The notes under the pieces were generated by a model that saw only the letters and a program-made list of their open reading frames with translations, ran no database searches and was not told the DNA's origin. Made by a program: the position numbers and the translations under genes. A stretch of DNA of 64,000 nt. Source: Ilex aquifolium. Its lineage: Eukaryota > Streptophyta > Magnoliopsida > Aquifoliales > Aquifoliaceae. The DNA is taken from the NCBI GenBank assembly GCA_951799425.1, contig OX637395.1, forward strand, positions 35,240,323 through 35,304,322, given 5' to 3'. Positions within the stretch are counted from its first letter, which is position 1; each line of letters starts with the position of its first letter. Shown here piece by piece: positions 12,951-33,771 of this stretch.

Positions 12951-13478
12951 TGAAGGGGCATGAAATTATGCCACGTGTAAATAGTCGCATGAAGGTTATG
13001 TGAGGGCTATTGCTCTGTTTCCACCGAGCCGAACTGATTTGGTCGGTGGAATGACCGAGCAGAGGAGTTAGTCCAGAACAGGATAACAACCAAACAACAC
13101 GATCACAACCTAAATTCAAGGGATTCGGTTGTACCAGTTGAATCAATCTAAACAGCTCATAGCTAAGATCAAGGGAGCGTTAGACGAAACCTAGGGAAAA
13201 CCCAACAGCTAAGGCTGAATTGAAGGAGAATGTGTCAATCTCCCCAGAAGAAGAAATCATTTACAAGCTTATATAAACCAGCAAGGATGAACAATAAAGG
13301 TACGCAAAAACTATTTTAAAATACCAGTTCATCACGTCCAGTGATTGACTTAAGCATCGGAGTGCCTTCGATCGAAGCACTTCGGTCTTGGGCAGTTTGT
13401 TCGTTTTGCAGGAAGTTCGACTCGGAGGGGACTCAAGACGATTACAAAACCTAGGTGGAATATTCTTTTCCGCTTATA
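12951..13478 (+). repeat. 3' LTR of the Tat-type element
   Basis: It aligns along its whole length with 1203-1731. The terminal dinucleotide is TA instead of the CA kept in the 5' copy. GTATA at 13479-13483 is the right target-site copy. The short GGGGACAAG just before it, interrupted by the CACTA insertion, is the likely polypurine tract. Confidence 0.93.
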
Positions 13479-13483
13479 GTATA

Positions 13484-14290
13484 CATAGGCAAACCCTTGC
13501 CTTGTGCCAAACAATGCGAAAATTGTAATTAGAAAGGTTGTAACTGAACAAGAGTCTCTGTTAGAGTGGACTAGCTTAATTCTTTAGCTTGGTGAACAAC
13601 TCATCATCTTGTGTTTTCTTTTACTGTTATTTCACACACACACACACACATAACTCTCTCTTCATCATGATTAGAGCTCACTCTACACCCATAACTCATG
13701 TTCTTGATCTCTAGCACCGTTCCTTTTTGTGGGAATGATTGTCATCGTTCTACTCTGAAACTACTTAACATTTGTTTGATTGATGTTTCTAATGAGAACT
13801 ATGAGCCAAAATTCAAAAAGCCAGCAACGAATACCTTTACCACTAGCTCCTGCTGCAAATCTGCCTCTGGTGGAGCAGCTTAAAACTTACCAGCAAATCA
13901 TTTTACACCTCTTTAGGCAAAACCAAAAAATTATTGCCCTTATCACTACCCAGATACCTCGAAATCCTAAAAGTCCTCCTTCTCCTCCATAACCTCTTAA
14001 TGTGGTCACTGAGGAGGATTGTTGAAGCCACTCTGACAAAAATGTTCGCTCTTGTCGAGCTCAGACAAAGCAGGAAGATGAGGCTCACAACAAAGCTAGT
14101 GAAGAAAGGAGGCATATCCCTCAGCCTACTCTTCAATGAAACCCTCTAAACCAGTACTAGGAGAACTGCATTAAGGAGGTCCAGGATGAGCTGGTCAACC
14201 TAAGAAATATCGTCAAGAACTGATCCATGGAGGTTTTGGAAACATCATCAACTTTTCCATGAGAAAAATCATAAATTTTTCTTCTTTTTT
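13484..14290 (+). mobile_element. Remnant of an older LTR element (LTR part and gag-like start), fossil
   Basis: Sequence after the Tat element begins with a TATA-like stretch. It continues with LTR-like sequence, a (CA)n run at 13632-13651, then short open stretches at 13780-14250 with a Gln/Pro-rich character and helical segments resembling the N-terminus of a plant gag. It is broken and partial, and the family is not determined. Together with about 800-1202 it could be the element into which the Tat-type copy inserted. Confidence 0.35.
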
Positions 14291-14759
14291 CTTATTTTCT
14301 TCCATTCTTCCCCCCATTTGGTCACTACCTCACAAACCCCCTTTATAGCCAACCATCGCTTGGCCACCAGGGTTCTTATGTCATCATGCTTATGACATGC
14401 ATGGTAATATCACATGGACACTCGTCCATTTTCTTTGGTTATTTTTTTTGTCTATAAAGATATGTGTCACATTTTTCTTTTGTATATATATTCTATGTTA
14501 ATGTATGTGACACACACTTCTACACACATTATACAGTTCAGATACTTTAGATATTTAACATAACATTTAACATGCTTAATATTATAGTCATTGGACTCTT
14601 TTTGCGCAAGTAATCTAATTTTGAGGTATACTTTGTTTAGGGAGATTTGGTAACAGGTACAAAGCCGGGTATTTTTAAGGTGAGAGGTCTAGCCTTGACA
14701 CTTTGAAGGCGAAAGGTTCATAAAATCAATCCTTGAATAAAACACCCTTAATGAATAAT
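14291..14759. other. Intergenic, no feature recognised
   Basis: AT-rich sequence with no convincing reading frame and no terminal repeats that I could see. It lies between the old LTR remnant and the first copy of the long repeat. Confidence 0.5.
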
Positions 14760-15194
14760 GTAAAATTCAGAAAAATTAAAACTTAATTAAAAGGGTAAAA
14801 TAGTAATTAAGTCATTAAGCGCGGGTTAAAAATGTGAATTTTTATATAGCTCGGATGACGAAACGGACCTTCGCCATTAGATTCGTCTCAAGAAATATAG
14901 TTATCCAGTCAAATTTCATTGAATTTTAAGACAGTCGGATTTTTTATGTGTTACGAAGCGATCAAGTGTAGCACAACTAAAATTATTGCGATTAGACTTT
15001 ATTTGCAGGAACCGAGAAATAATTTAAAATTAGTTGAATAAAAATATACTAAACTTAATGCATGATGAGATTTAATTAGTTTGGGATAAAATTGGACCTG
15101 TTAAAACGAGATGTGTGGCTCAATACGAGCTAAGTATAAATAAGGACTTAAAAGGAGAAGACTTAGTCTTTCAAGCCTTCTTCCACACAAATCA

Positions 15195-15236
<42 letters not shown>

Positions 15237-16333
15237 AGTCTTCTCTTCTATTTTCGTCTTTAAATCTACGAAGATCCAACGTTGGATCGCTTCGAGCTAA
15301 GAGTTAAAATTGCTCTACGCAACATGGCTACACAAAAGATCGTGTCATTCTCCAAAAATCTCAAGAACAAGGGTTGGGAGCTAAGGCTTGGGAAGCTAGA
15401 TTTTGGGTTCTTGGGAGTTCTACTACGTGGGCTCACGCTATAAAAGGTAGAGTTCTCTCCTATCTAGGTTTACTTTCAACTTATTATTACGATATGAAAT
15501 GGGTAGGGTTATGGAAATGAAATCTCAAATGTTAGCTCACACCTAGTGTGTCTAGGGTATGAAAATGAGTATATGAGCATGTTAAAAACCATTTCTACCT
15601 TGATTTGAGTTTGGTTTCGAAAATGTGAACTTACCTGCAGGAGAGGCACGATCTATTGGTAGTAAGGTGTTCGGGTTTGATGGAATGACTTGTTTCTACC
15701 AAAGGCGATCCTATTATAGGAATAGCTTCAGGTATACCTGTTACAATTTTCATGCTGTGAGTTTACATTTTATGCCCACTAAGTGTTTTGATAAAATACT
15801 TAGGGTTTAAGTGTGTTATTTGGATTGAAATCATATGTGACATGCTTGTGAATGTTTGTAGAAAATGAACATGATTATTATATGTTTTATGATATAATGA
15901 GCATGGTGATATGAATTATAATTGTACATTACATTTGCATATGTACAGGTAGCATCACATTCGTGGGCATACGATATGAGTGTGTGTGTGTATTTTTAAT
16001 CAAACACCATTCTTAGCGGGTTGATACATGGGCTCGGAAAAGTTGAACTTAGGTCTAGTTGAGTCGCACGGGTTTGCATTGAAAAGAGTGCCGGGGTTAG
16101 CAAGAAGGGTTAGATTCTCCCTAGGGTGTAAGACCCAATGATTTCGGATATGCACTCCCATTGGTATTGAATCCATAAAATGTGTCGGTGTATGCGGAAC
16201 TATTGATGAAAGTTCATAGACTCCATGTCGATTGGGTGACCGTTGGTGGAAGTCTTTAAATACCTACCCCAGAAAGACAATTTTTTTAAAATTAGTTATT
16301 GGATGTCTAACATCAATGGCGAGGGGTTGAAAT
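14760..16333 (+). mobile_element. Long unclassified repeat, copy A (plus orientation, partial)
   Basis: This stretch is homologous to the reverse complement of about 17350-19360. Shared landmarks are a CTCGGATGA(C/G)GAAACGGA block (14852 here), a TATA-like GTATAAATAAGG near 15132, a G-rich CTTGGGAGCTT-like block and a GAGTCGCA(T/C)GGTTTGCATTG-like block near 16050. A (GA)n run lies at 15199-15232. The TATA box followed by a transcript-leader-like sequence suggests an LTR or promoter region of a large retroelement derivative. It could also be an internal part of a long inverted-repeat element. It stops where copy B begins. Confidence 0.55.
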
Positions 16334-19300
16334 TGTGACGCCCCAAAATCCGGGGGTCCGTTGATTACCCATCAACCCGCGGAATACCTGTAGATACCTA
16401 GTATCTCGATATCACACTGTTATGCCCCATTTACCGGGGTCCATAACTTAACGAAATTTGGGCAGAGTCTCCTTTGTATGGGGAGCTCTACCCAATACCC
16501 AACCTGTGCAATACACAATTACCAGACCCATCCGAGGTCAAATATAAAGCAATGGCCGCACCGGGTCCATGTATAAGTAAACATTGGCCACACTGGGTCC
16601 AATTAACCATACTTAAATCAAAACATGAAAGGCTAATCTAACAATAGTCGTTATAAGTTCTATTACAATTATTTTACGCATTACATGCCCCAAAATATAG
16701 TTTCTAACATGTAATTACACAAAACATTAAGTAAAGCCACATGCGGCTTTCTTCAAGCATGAGGGTCCAAAATGGAGCCATCCGCCGGTGTATCTCTCCC
16801 ACCTGAAATGTGTTCCCGTATAGGGTGAGCCAACGCCCAGTAGAGTATTTCCTACATAGGCTACTCCTCAACCTATATGCATATGAAATGTTCACATGCA
16901 ACATCCATAAATCCGTAACCATTCTATCAAATAATATACAATTAAATGATGTAATGCTATAATGTCATGCCATGAATGAGGTGAGACCCACCCATGTGCA
17001 CTCAACCCGAGTCCACTCTGACTCTCTTTACATGTCAATGTCATGTATGTTAAACCGGGCTACCTAAGCCCCATGAAATGAGATGAGACTCATGTACTCA
17101 ACCCGAGCCCTCCCTGGCTCCTCAACACAATACTAATGCCAACGTGTTTGATGTATCATGAAATGAGATGTGACTCATTTATGCACTCACCCCGAGCCCT
17201 TCCCGGCTCGACAACACAATGTAATGTCAATGTGTATAACATGCCATGAGTGAGATGAGACTCAATCATATAACACAACCCGAGTCCTTCCCGACTCCCA
17301 CAACACAATGCAATGTGTAATGAACCCGTCTTCGACGGAAAATATGATACTCATTGGATGAGTATATTTTATATCAAAATCTTGTGTCTTGTTGGGCAAC
17401 GGATTTTGGAATTTCACCCTGGCTCCGTAAGCATTACACTTTTGCGGAATTTCACCCCGGGAAGTGTATGAACCAAGTGATTCCGGGTCTTTCACCCGAG
17501 GAAGTCGTCATGCCCCTTCTTGCTATACCCAAACACAAGTTTTACTTATGCAATGCAACCATGCGACTCAAAAAGGATCGTCGATCCACTTTTCTCCCGA
17601 GTCCACATATCAAGCACCAAACAAGGTGTTGATTAACCATGCACCACCTACACATGCCTCCACTAATGACTAATGTCCATGAATGGAGTTACCAATGTCA
17701 TGCTCTATATGCAATAATGCTAATGAGCAATTTCCATGACCATATGCATTTAATACCACATAGATTGTGGTACAATCATCCATGCACAATCACATCCACA
17801 CCCATGCTAACATCCCATGAATGTGATGCCTCACCATGTCCCATATGCAATGTATGCAACTTGGACTACTCCTCGCGTTAATCACCAAGCCTGGTGTCGA
17901 CGTCAACCATGCACTCACCCATGAAATGAATGATGCCGTGCAAATGCAATGTGATGCACCATTGCATATCCATGTCATGTCCCATATGGAGTGAATGTCA
18001 TATGGACAATTTAATTCACAACTTCACATGTTCAAATTCATGGCAATTATATCAATAGCATATAACTACCATATTTCTTAACCATGTCAATACATCAAAG
18101 AGCATATATTGGCATATCATAGTGCATAAGTTCACGTACCTCAACACACTTAAACATGTTATCTCAATTTCATCGAATAACAACATTTACATCAACCAAG
18201 ACATTTAATCAAACACCTTCAAGGCAAACAACATGGTAACACATATAATGCCCAATTTTCACGTAGTTTTCACATAATTCAAGAAATCCCAATAGGCAAT
18301 TTCTACATACTCATTTAGGATAAAATCATTTTACCTAAATTCCACCAATGGGCAAGTGAAATTTTCTAACAACTACCCATTTACCTCATTATTCCATAAC
18401 CATAACCATATACATATAAATATATGTATACATAGGGCAATATATATAGATGTACACACATATATATATATATATATCCAGCCCATTTATCATAGGCATT
18501 TCTAGGTAAGAAATCAACCCAAGTAGGAGAACCCCTATCTCTTGTAGCGTGAGAATCCCGTAGGAAGCTCCCAAGACAAGAAAACCCAACTCGAAGTTGA
18601 TTTTTCCAAATCCCGATTTTTCACCTTCGGTGAAAATCTTCATTTTTGGTACCCACGAGTAGCCCTCGTCGACGTGATCACTTCTCCCTTCTAGCTCGAC
18701 GGAATCCGAGCAAAGAAATACAACTCGAATCTTGATTTTCGTACACCCCCACCCGTTCACCTTCGGTGAAACTTGTTGTTTTTGGTACCCACGCGTAGCC
18801 CTCGTCGCGTAGATGAACTTTGCCTTTTGAATCGACGAATTCCGACGGACGGAACTCCCGGAATCGAAGCGAGAAGGCTAAAGAAATTTTTTTCTTTTCT
18901 CTCTTTGCTTGGCCGGCTGGTTTCAGTCAAAGGAGGAGATATTTCTTCTCCAAAAAGCTGATTTTTGAGGGTATTTATAGGCAAAAATGTGTGGTCCACA
19001 TCGCACCGCATATTTTCGACTTTCGGGTCCGTTTTTCGTCCCGAAACGATTCATTATACCTCGGATTAAGTTCAAATTAATTTTATTGGAACTTTAATCC
19101 AATTATAAGGAAATTTTATAAAATCCATTATTGGGGACCTTTAAAATTACATTCGCCACGCAGTCGCCTCGAACGACGTGCAAAAATCCGACTATCTCGG
19201 AATTCGACGAAATTTCTAGTGATTACTAGATTTCGCGTTGCGAATCCAATGGCGCACTCCGTTTCCTCATCCGAGGTCTAGAACATGATTATTTCAAATA

Positions 19301-20106
19301 CGCATAAGGGTGGAGAATTACCATTTTGCCCTTTTTCAGAAAAAGTTCAAATTTTCCCGGGTTTTACAGAAATGCTCGAATGCATACGCATGGCATGACA
19401 TGTGTTATGAGAGCCAGTGGGACTCGGTGTTGCATTACATGCGTGAGTTTTCATCTCATAATATGGCATGGAATTTGTAACATTCGTCTATCATATGTAC
19501 ATATAATTGAATGATGTTTGACATGATGTTTGTATATGACATTTCATATGCATGTGGGTTAAAAGGTGATCTCCATAGGAGATACCCCATTGAGCATGAC
19601 TAATTCTTTATGGGAATACATTTTAAGTATCAGACAGACTTCCGTTAAAGGCCTTAACTTGGGCCCGTTTTGATGACAGAGCCGGACTATGACTCTTATT
19701 TTTGATGTTGTAGTCTTTGTTTTCCATTTACAGTGATCTTGTATAAATTTCTTAAACAAAACATGTATTTGAATTAAGGCATGTATATGAGACTCTTTCG
19801 TGATATTTATTTTTTTATGAATGAATATATGCATAGATGATGGTTATGAGTTAGTATTCAATGATATATGATTGAATATTGATGGTTGGGACCCAGTGTG
19901 ATCAATGGATAGGATTTGCATAGGTTGTGTGTATTGGGTAGAGCTTCCCGTGCAAAGGAGACTCTGCCCAAATTTTGTTAAAGTTATGGACCCCGGTGAA
20001 TAAGGTATCACTACGTGTTATTAGGTTAAGCGGTATCATGAGTTATTCTGCAAGTTTATGGTTGATCAACAGGTTAATCAGGACTCGCGAAAATTAGGGT
20101 GTCACA
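16334..20106 (-). mobile_element. Long unclassified repeat, copy B, bounded by long inverted repeats
   Basis: The left end reads TGTGACGCCCCAAAATCCGG and the right end, read inward, TGTGACACCCTAATTTTCGC. The match continues through a CCGGGGTCCATAACTT block and GGGCAGAGTCTCCTTTG, and more loosely to about 16900 on the left and 19540 on the right. The direct flanks share only AAT. A TATA-like CCTATAAATACC lies on the minus strand near 18980. The ends fit either a solo long LTR (TG...CA) or a long-TIR DNA element; the class is not settled. Confidence 0.6.
16990..17300. repeat. Short tandem array of about 88-95 bp in copy B
   Basis: A unit with GAGATGAGACTCA, an ACTCAACCCGAG-like core and CACAATG recurs. 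The CCCGAG cores are near 17006, 17101, 17191 and 17278, giving spacings of about 95, 89 and 88 bp. The GC-rich core contains a small inverted repeat (GAGCC...GGCTC). There is no coding function. Confidence 0.75.
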
Positions 20107-20149
20107 AATAAAGTTATTTAAAAGCCTCAGTCATTATTTCATTCTTATA

Positions 20150-21270
20150 TTGATTACTATTACCATCATCATCCCAATGTTGCCACTACTATTTGCCACC
20201 TCACACCATTGCTACCACTACCCCCTACGATCACCCAACACCACCAACCACCGTTATCGTCCCCGCCAGCCACCACCATCCAAAATCCACCATCACCACC
20301 ACCGCCCACCATGACCACCACCACCATCGTTCCTCATCACCCACCACCCAATATCGCCGTAAACCACCACCATCCAAAACCCACCATCGTCGCCTATAAC
20401 GACCCTCACCCACCATCACCACCATTGGCTACCATCACCCTTACTACCATTATCATTCCATCGCTGTCGCCACTATTCACCACCTCCCACCTCCCACTAT
20501 CGCCACCACCACCACCACCGCCACCGCCCACCACCACCGCCACCACTGCCCACCACAACCCATCACCATTACCTACTGCAACCCACTACCACCATCATCG
20601 CCGCCCATTATTATCGCCAACCATCATCACCCAAAACTCACCATAACCACTCACTACTGTCCATCACCCACCATCAATGCCACCCACCACCATTACCTAC
20701 CGCTAGGAGTGTTAAACGTGTCGAGTTAAACGGTTACGTGTCGGGTTAAACGGGTGACGGGTGAAAAACATGTAAACCCCATACACGACCCGTTTAATAA
20801 ACGGGTGAAAAACCTCAACACGAACACGAACCGTTTAATAAATAGGTAACACGACACGACTCGTTTAACCCGTTTAGTTTTAATTTATTATTTTTTTTGT
20901 GACTATCACTAAATTAGAAAAAAAATTGTGGCTATCACTAAAAATAATATATATTTTATGTGGTTGTCATTAAAAAAAAAAATCTGCCTAATTTTTTAAA
21001 ATAATTATTAATTTATTATTATATTAATTTTATTTAAACGGGTAATAAATGAGTTGACAAAACTCACCCGAACACGACCCGTTTAATAAACGTGTTAGAC
21101 GGGTCAACTCGTTTACCACTCAAATCTGTTAAGGTCTCATCCAAACCCGTTTAATTCGTGTCGGTTAATCGTGTCGTGTCGTGTCGGACTTTGACAGGCC
21201 TACCTGCCGCTGCCGCCCACCACCACCACCAACATTACCCACCATCATCGCCACCCCATCACCCATTACC
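20150..21270 (+). repeat. CCA/ACC-rich low-complexity tract, interrupted by a MITE
   Basis: Long runs rich in CACCA, CCACC and CCATCA cover 20150-20703 and resume at 21203-21270. Apparent Pro/His/Thr-rich reading frames here are composition artefacts. The tract is split by the hAT-type MITE at 20704-21202, which shows that it was continuous before that insertion. Confidence 0.85.
20704..21202. mobile_element. hAT-type MITE, 499 bp
   Basis: The ends read TAGGAGTGTTAAA and, inverted, TAGGCCTGTCAAA. This is the TAGG..TGT.AA pattern of many plant hAT-derived MITEs. The flanking 8-mers CCTACCGC (20696-20703) and CCTGCCGC (21203-21210) differ at one base, matching the 8-bp duplication of hAT elements. 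The interior repeats AAACGGGT and GTGTCG. No reading frame. Confidence 0.85.
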
Positions 21271-21538
21271 ACCACAACCCACAATAAACTAGAGACAGTG
21301 AATTTAAACATGCAATAGTTTTTTTTGGAGGAAAAATAGGACTTATTGGTAATTTTTTATTTTATTTTTGAGGTCTATTTTTTTATTTAGAATTTCTATA
21401 AATAAATTTTGATAATATAGAGTCATAGTTATCATTTTAATTAACGTTATTAGGAATTAATTTTTGTCCGGGTTATCACACTACACAACCTCCTAACGTC
21501 AAACAACTCAATCAATACACTCTCAAATGCTAGACAAC

Positions 21539-21794
21539 TAGAGGCGAAACTAGAATATAGTGTTGGGGGGGGGGGATATGACTATAAAAAACTATCTAGA
21601 ATAGATTAATTCTACTATATTTTCTAGTTATTCTTTTTTGATGTACACAATGTTCAAGTCTCTGACAAAAAATTTATTTATTTTGTCGTGAAAATTAATT
21701 CTAATCATAAAATATTATTTGGTCAAGATTAACTATACATTTTGTCTTAAAAGAAAATAGGGGGACAATGCATTCGATGGGAGAGAATAAAGGG

Positions 21795-21849
<55 letters not shown>

Positions 21850-22049
21850 ATAACATTTTCAAATAAAACACTTGTTTTAGGGGTCAATATCTTACAAAAA
21901 AAAAAAAAAGAAGTTCACTACATAATTTTTTCAAGAAATTAGAGGGGATAAATGTGTTAATTGAACAAATTTGTCGGACTATATAAGGGTAGTTCAAAAA
22001 GTTAAGGGAGGCAAGTGCCCCCTCCACTAAACATTACTTCTCGCTTCTT
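21539..22049. mobile_element. hAT-like element, degraded (GGCGGAGCCAG family)
   Basis: The left end AGAGGCGAAACTAG and inverted right end AGAAGCGAGAAGTA, each followed inward by a G-run (GGGGGGGGGG; GGAGGGGGCAC), resemble the ends of the intact family members at 28189-28610 and 49602-50542. No target-site duplication is visible. A (CT)n(TA)n microsatellite lies inside at 21795-21842. Confidence 0.5.
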
Positions 22050-22192
22050 CCTCTCTATTCATTTTAATTCTAAATTAAATAATTAAAAAATAAATAAATA
22101 ACTATTTAAGTATAAATATTATATAATTAATATTTAAAATTTTTATATTACATAGTGTCTCTAAAAGTTATTGATAGTATAATAAAATTTGA

Positions 22193-22742
22193 AGGTTAAT
22201 TACATTAAAGGTCCCCAAAATATTGAATTTATCTCATTTTAGTTTTTAATATTTCAATTGCATCATTTTGGTCTTTAAAGTATTAAATATATTTTTATGT
22301 GGTCCCTCAAGCAAACAACATCCAAATTGCTAACGATTTTTTATCATAAACTTGTCACTTGATACCTAAATATATACAAAAAATAATTTGGGTAGCTCTG
22401 CACTAAAATTTGGGTAGATATTGACCAAAAAATGTGTCATATGGGTAGCTCTTGATTAAATTTTGGATAACTCATGATTAAAATGTATAATTGAGGTAGT
22501 TATTTGACCAAAATTTGGGTAAAAATTTAGTTTAGAGTTATCCAACTTATTTTTTTACCCATATTTAAGTATTACATGACAAGTTTATAATAAAAAATTG
22601 TTAGCAATTTGAACGTTGTCTGTTTGAGGGACCGCATAGAAATATATTTAATATTTTATAGACTAAAATGATGTAACTGAAATATTAGAGACTAAAATGA
22701 GACAACCTCTATATTTTAGGGACATCTATTGTAATTAACCCA
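22193..22742. mobile_element. MULE-type foldback MITE, 550 bp, upstream of the YY1-like gene
   Basis: The ends are (G)GGTTAATTACA and its inverse, and the inverted similarity runs through most of the element. The left GTGGTCCCTCAAGCAAACAA pairs with the right TGTTTGAGGGACCGCA, so nearly the whole element can fold back. Flanking 9-mers AAAATTTGA and AAAATGTGA match at 8 of 9 bases, the size expected for Mutator-like elements. A second copy lies at 38413-38886. The right end is 267 bp from the gene's start codon. Confidence 0.85.
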
Positions 22743-23009
22743 AAATGTGATAAAAGACTCAGGTATTCATGGGGGAATAATGAAAAGAAAGAATGGAGAA
22801 ACAATAGCCGGTCTAGCTAACTCGACCGGACCGGTTCTTTCTGCATTCCACATCCGGTCTGGACTCTCGAGAAAAACGCAGACTAATCCGACATGAATAG
22901 GTTTTCCCAATCTCTCTCTCTCTCTCTCTCACATATGTTGAAACCCTAGCCCCGACATAATAACCAACGAATCTCCATGTTTCTTTTGACATCGATTTGA
23001 GTTTGGGAG

Positions 23010-32067
<9,058 letters not shown>

Positions 32068-32296
32068 GCTTTCATCAATGAACACTATTCACTCAACCTT
32101 TCCTTGCAAACCGCTTCTTTTCAAAATGATAGGTGTAGTCTTCTTTACTTCATTCAATTTGATGAATATAGTGATAATTCCGGTAAAAATTATTTATATA
32201 TATAAAAAAAAAATTCTAGTAAAACTCTGTATATTTTTGTGTGTGTGTGAACACTAACATTGAATTATTGAACTGGGGCCCCAGAACTATTGTTAT

Positions 32297-33000
32297 TTGA
32301 TGAATTGCCCCAGATTACTAGCTAATTGTATTCTTCTTCTCTTAATTGCTTCCCTCAAACTACTCATCAGTTTCTGGCACAGAGACAGACAGAGAGAGAA
32401 GAGAGGGGGGGGGGGCTATAGCACTCAAAACACCTTAGAAACAAACACACCAGAAGGGCCAAACAAGAAAAAAGAAGGGAAGCCTTTCAGATTCCGGCCG
32501 GTTCATCCACCATCTCCGTTTGGCCAAGCCTTTCAGATCTTACATCATTTGGTCTTGCATGATGTAATGCACCAGGTGGTGGTGGTGGAGGGGCGGAGAC
32601 TGCAGCGGCAGAAAGGTGGCGAAAGAGGTAGAGCCTAATAACTTGGAGGCGGTGGAGTGGCAGCTCCTCCTTGCGATGAAAATTCCGATGACACCCACAG
32701 GCGGCGCAAAGCAAAGCTTCTGGTGTTCCATCGTTCCCATTCTTCAAGAACTCACCGCAACCATCGAAAGCATGACGACCCAGGTTCGCTGCATGGTTGT
32801 GCCTACACTCTTTGTACACTACCGTCTCAGCGGCACCGCCGTTTGTGGCCATGAGAGAGAGAGAGAGAAGGGGGGACTATAGGGACGATGAAGCTAATTT
32901 GCATGGCTCTTCCAGCTGTGGAAAACCGCTGATACAACTTACAAGTGGCTTTACTGAGTAATAAATAAGTAACAGGAATTGCCATTTGTACTTTTTTTTT
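32297..33000. repeat. MIF duplication unit 1 (MIF gene plus flanks)
   Basis: The flanks of this MIF gene match those at 42010-42740 and 56990-57690. Shared parts are CTTTCAGATCTTACATC downstream, a GA tract just upstream of the ATG, then GATGAAGCTAATTTGCA, GGCTCTTCC and CAAGTGGCTTTACTG. The matching sequence is broken near 33000 and resumes near 33772. Confidence 0.8.
32487..32852 (-). CDS. Mini zinc finger (MIF) protein, copy 1, 121 aa
   Basis: This intronless gene encodes a ZF-HD dimerisation-type zinc finger at about residues 13-61. Key pieces are [20 protein letters not shown] and [16 protein letters not shown], with all the metal-binding Cys and His present. No homeodomain follows; a Pro-rich stretch and a tail [11 protein letters not shown] end the protein. 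Plant MIF proteins (about 80-100 aa) dimerise with ZF-HD homeodomain proteins through this finger and block their DNA binding. This copy is a little longer than usual. The start is the ATG next to a CT-rich leader, conserved in all three copies. Its C-terminal tail ends differently from copy 3 (MVDEPAGI). Confidence 0.87.
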   Translation of the reverse strand: MATNGGAAETVVYKECRHNHAANLGRHAFDGCGEFLKNGNDGTPEALLCAACGCHRNFHRKEELPLHRLQVIRLYLFRHLSAAAVSAPPPPPPGALHHARPNDVRSERLGQTEMVDEPAGI

Positions 33001-33771
33001 TTTTAATAAACAAAGACAAGAATATATGTAAATTTTAAAAATACTTTATTACCATCATACTTCAATTGCTCTCAAAACTTATAATCACAGTGGTTGACAT
33101 TGATTTTGGTAATTCAGATGTGTAGGTGTAATTTTTTTTCACACCCTTCAGAGTTTGTTTGGATGAATTTTGGGGAAGAATTTTCATTGGTTTCTCTAAA
33201 CCCTTCTAAACTTAAACCCCTCTTTACAAAGAGGAGATTCAACATTGAATCCGGTCCATATCATAATTATTAACAATTATTTGTCCTATAAATGACTATT
33301 TTACCTTGATCAATTTAATTCATACCTATGTTAAAGGGTACAATTGTCTTTTGCATCCTTAACCCCTTAACTCATCTTCTCAAACTCACCCCCTCCCTAG
33401 GTTTCGTCGAACTTATGATCATGGGTTTAATCTTTAGACCAGCTACGGGCCGAATTTCGGAACCTGGGATTGAATTTTCAATCCAAAAATGAGATTTGGG
33501 GATCTTTTGGATTATTTTTTCAAAACCCATCTTGTCAAGCCTCTCCATATCCCTTTACAAAACAACCCCTTAAGGGTTAGTTACCTTTGTCTTTTTAGGG
33601 ATATGCTTTAATTTAGTTCAAGTCTTGGTGGTCAACTTTTGAGTTCGAGGGAATAATCGATATAAGTCTAGACACCCACTAATAAAAAAATAAAAAATAT
33701 TGAACCATATAATTATTATATTATTAAGTTAATAAATTAGATCAATTTTTATAAGTGAGAGTGGTATTACT
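33001..33771. mobile_element. Insertion splitting the flank of MIF unit 1, probably MITE-bearing
   Basis: Flank sequence of the MIF unit stops near 33000 (GAATTGCCATTTG) and restarts at about 33780 (CAATTGCCATTTGGACTTG). The short overlap CAATTGCCATTTGG suggests a duplicated target. The inside holds GTTTGTTTGGATGAATTTTG near 33152 and, inverted near 33590, GGGGTTGTTTTGTAAAGGGA, a loose inverted pair like Tourist- or hAT-type MITE ends. The exact limits are uncertain. Confidence 0.5.

Larger units (their letters stand above)
1203..13478 (+). mobile_element. Ty3/gypsy LTR retrotransposon, Tat-type lineage (broken fossil)
   Basis: Two LTRs of 529 and 528 bp (1203-1731 and 12951-13478) begin TGAAGGG and end CTTACA or CTTATA. 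They are flanked by a perfect 5-bp duplication, GTATA, at 1198-1202 and 13479-13483. Between them, in order, lie a primer-binding site, gag, protease, reverse transcriptase, RNase H and integrase, an 88-bp tandem array, an antisense reading region, and a nested CACTA element. The gene order makes it Ty3/gypsy. The 3' tandem array and antisense region point to the Tat group. The coding part is broken in about a dozen places. My count by eye gives about 22 substitutions and 3 small indels between the LTRs, roughly 4 percent divergence and mostly transitions. At commonly used plant rates that suggests insertion about 1.5 to 4 million years ago. Confidence 0.93.

Noticed and set aside
17262-17881. 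Several overlapping frames of 60-90 codons
   Set aside because: They lie in the long repeat copy B, on both strands, with no family resemblance.
18389-19080. Frames around the TATA-like region of copy B
   Set aside because: Leader-like repeat sequence shared with copy A, where the frames are not conserved.
16331-20109. Copy B as a solo LTR with a normal 5-bp duplication
   Set aside because: The five flanking bases do not match (GAAAT against AATAA). Only AAT is shared, so the class was left open.
20193-20646. Long Pro/His/Thr-rich plus-strand frames
   Set aside because: They come from CCA/ACC low-complexity DNA split by a MITE. No domain, and several frames are open at once.
32297-32882. 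Plus-strand frames opposite MIF copy 1
   Set aside because: Shadows of the minus-strand gene. The equivalent plus-strand frames at copies 2 and 3 only mirror the zinc-finger codons.
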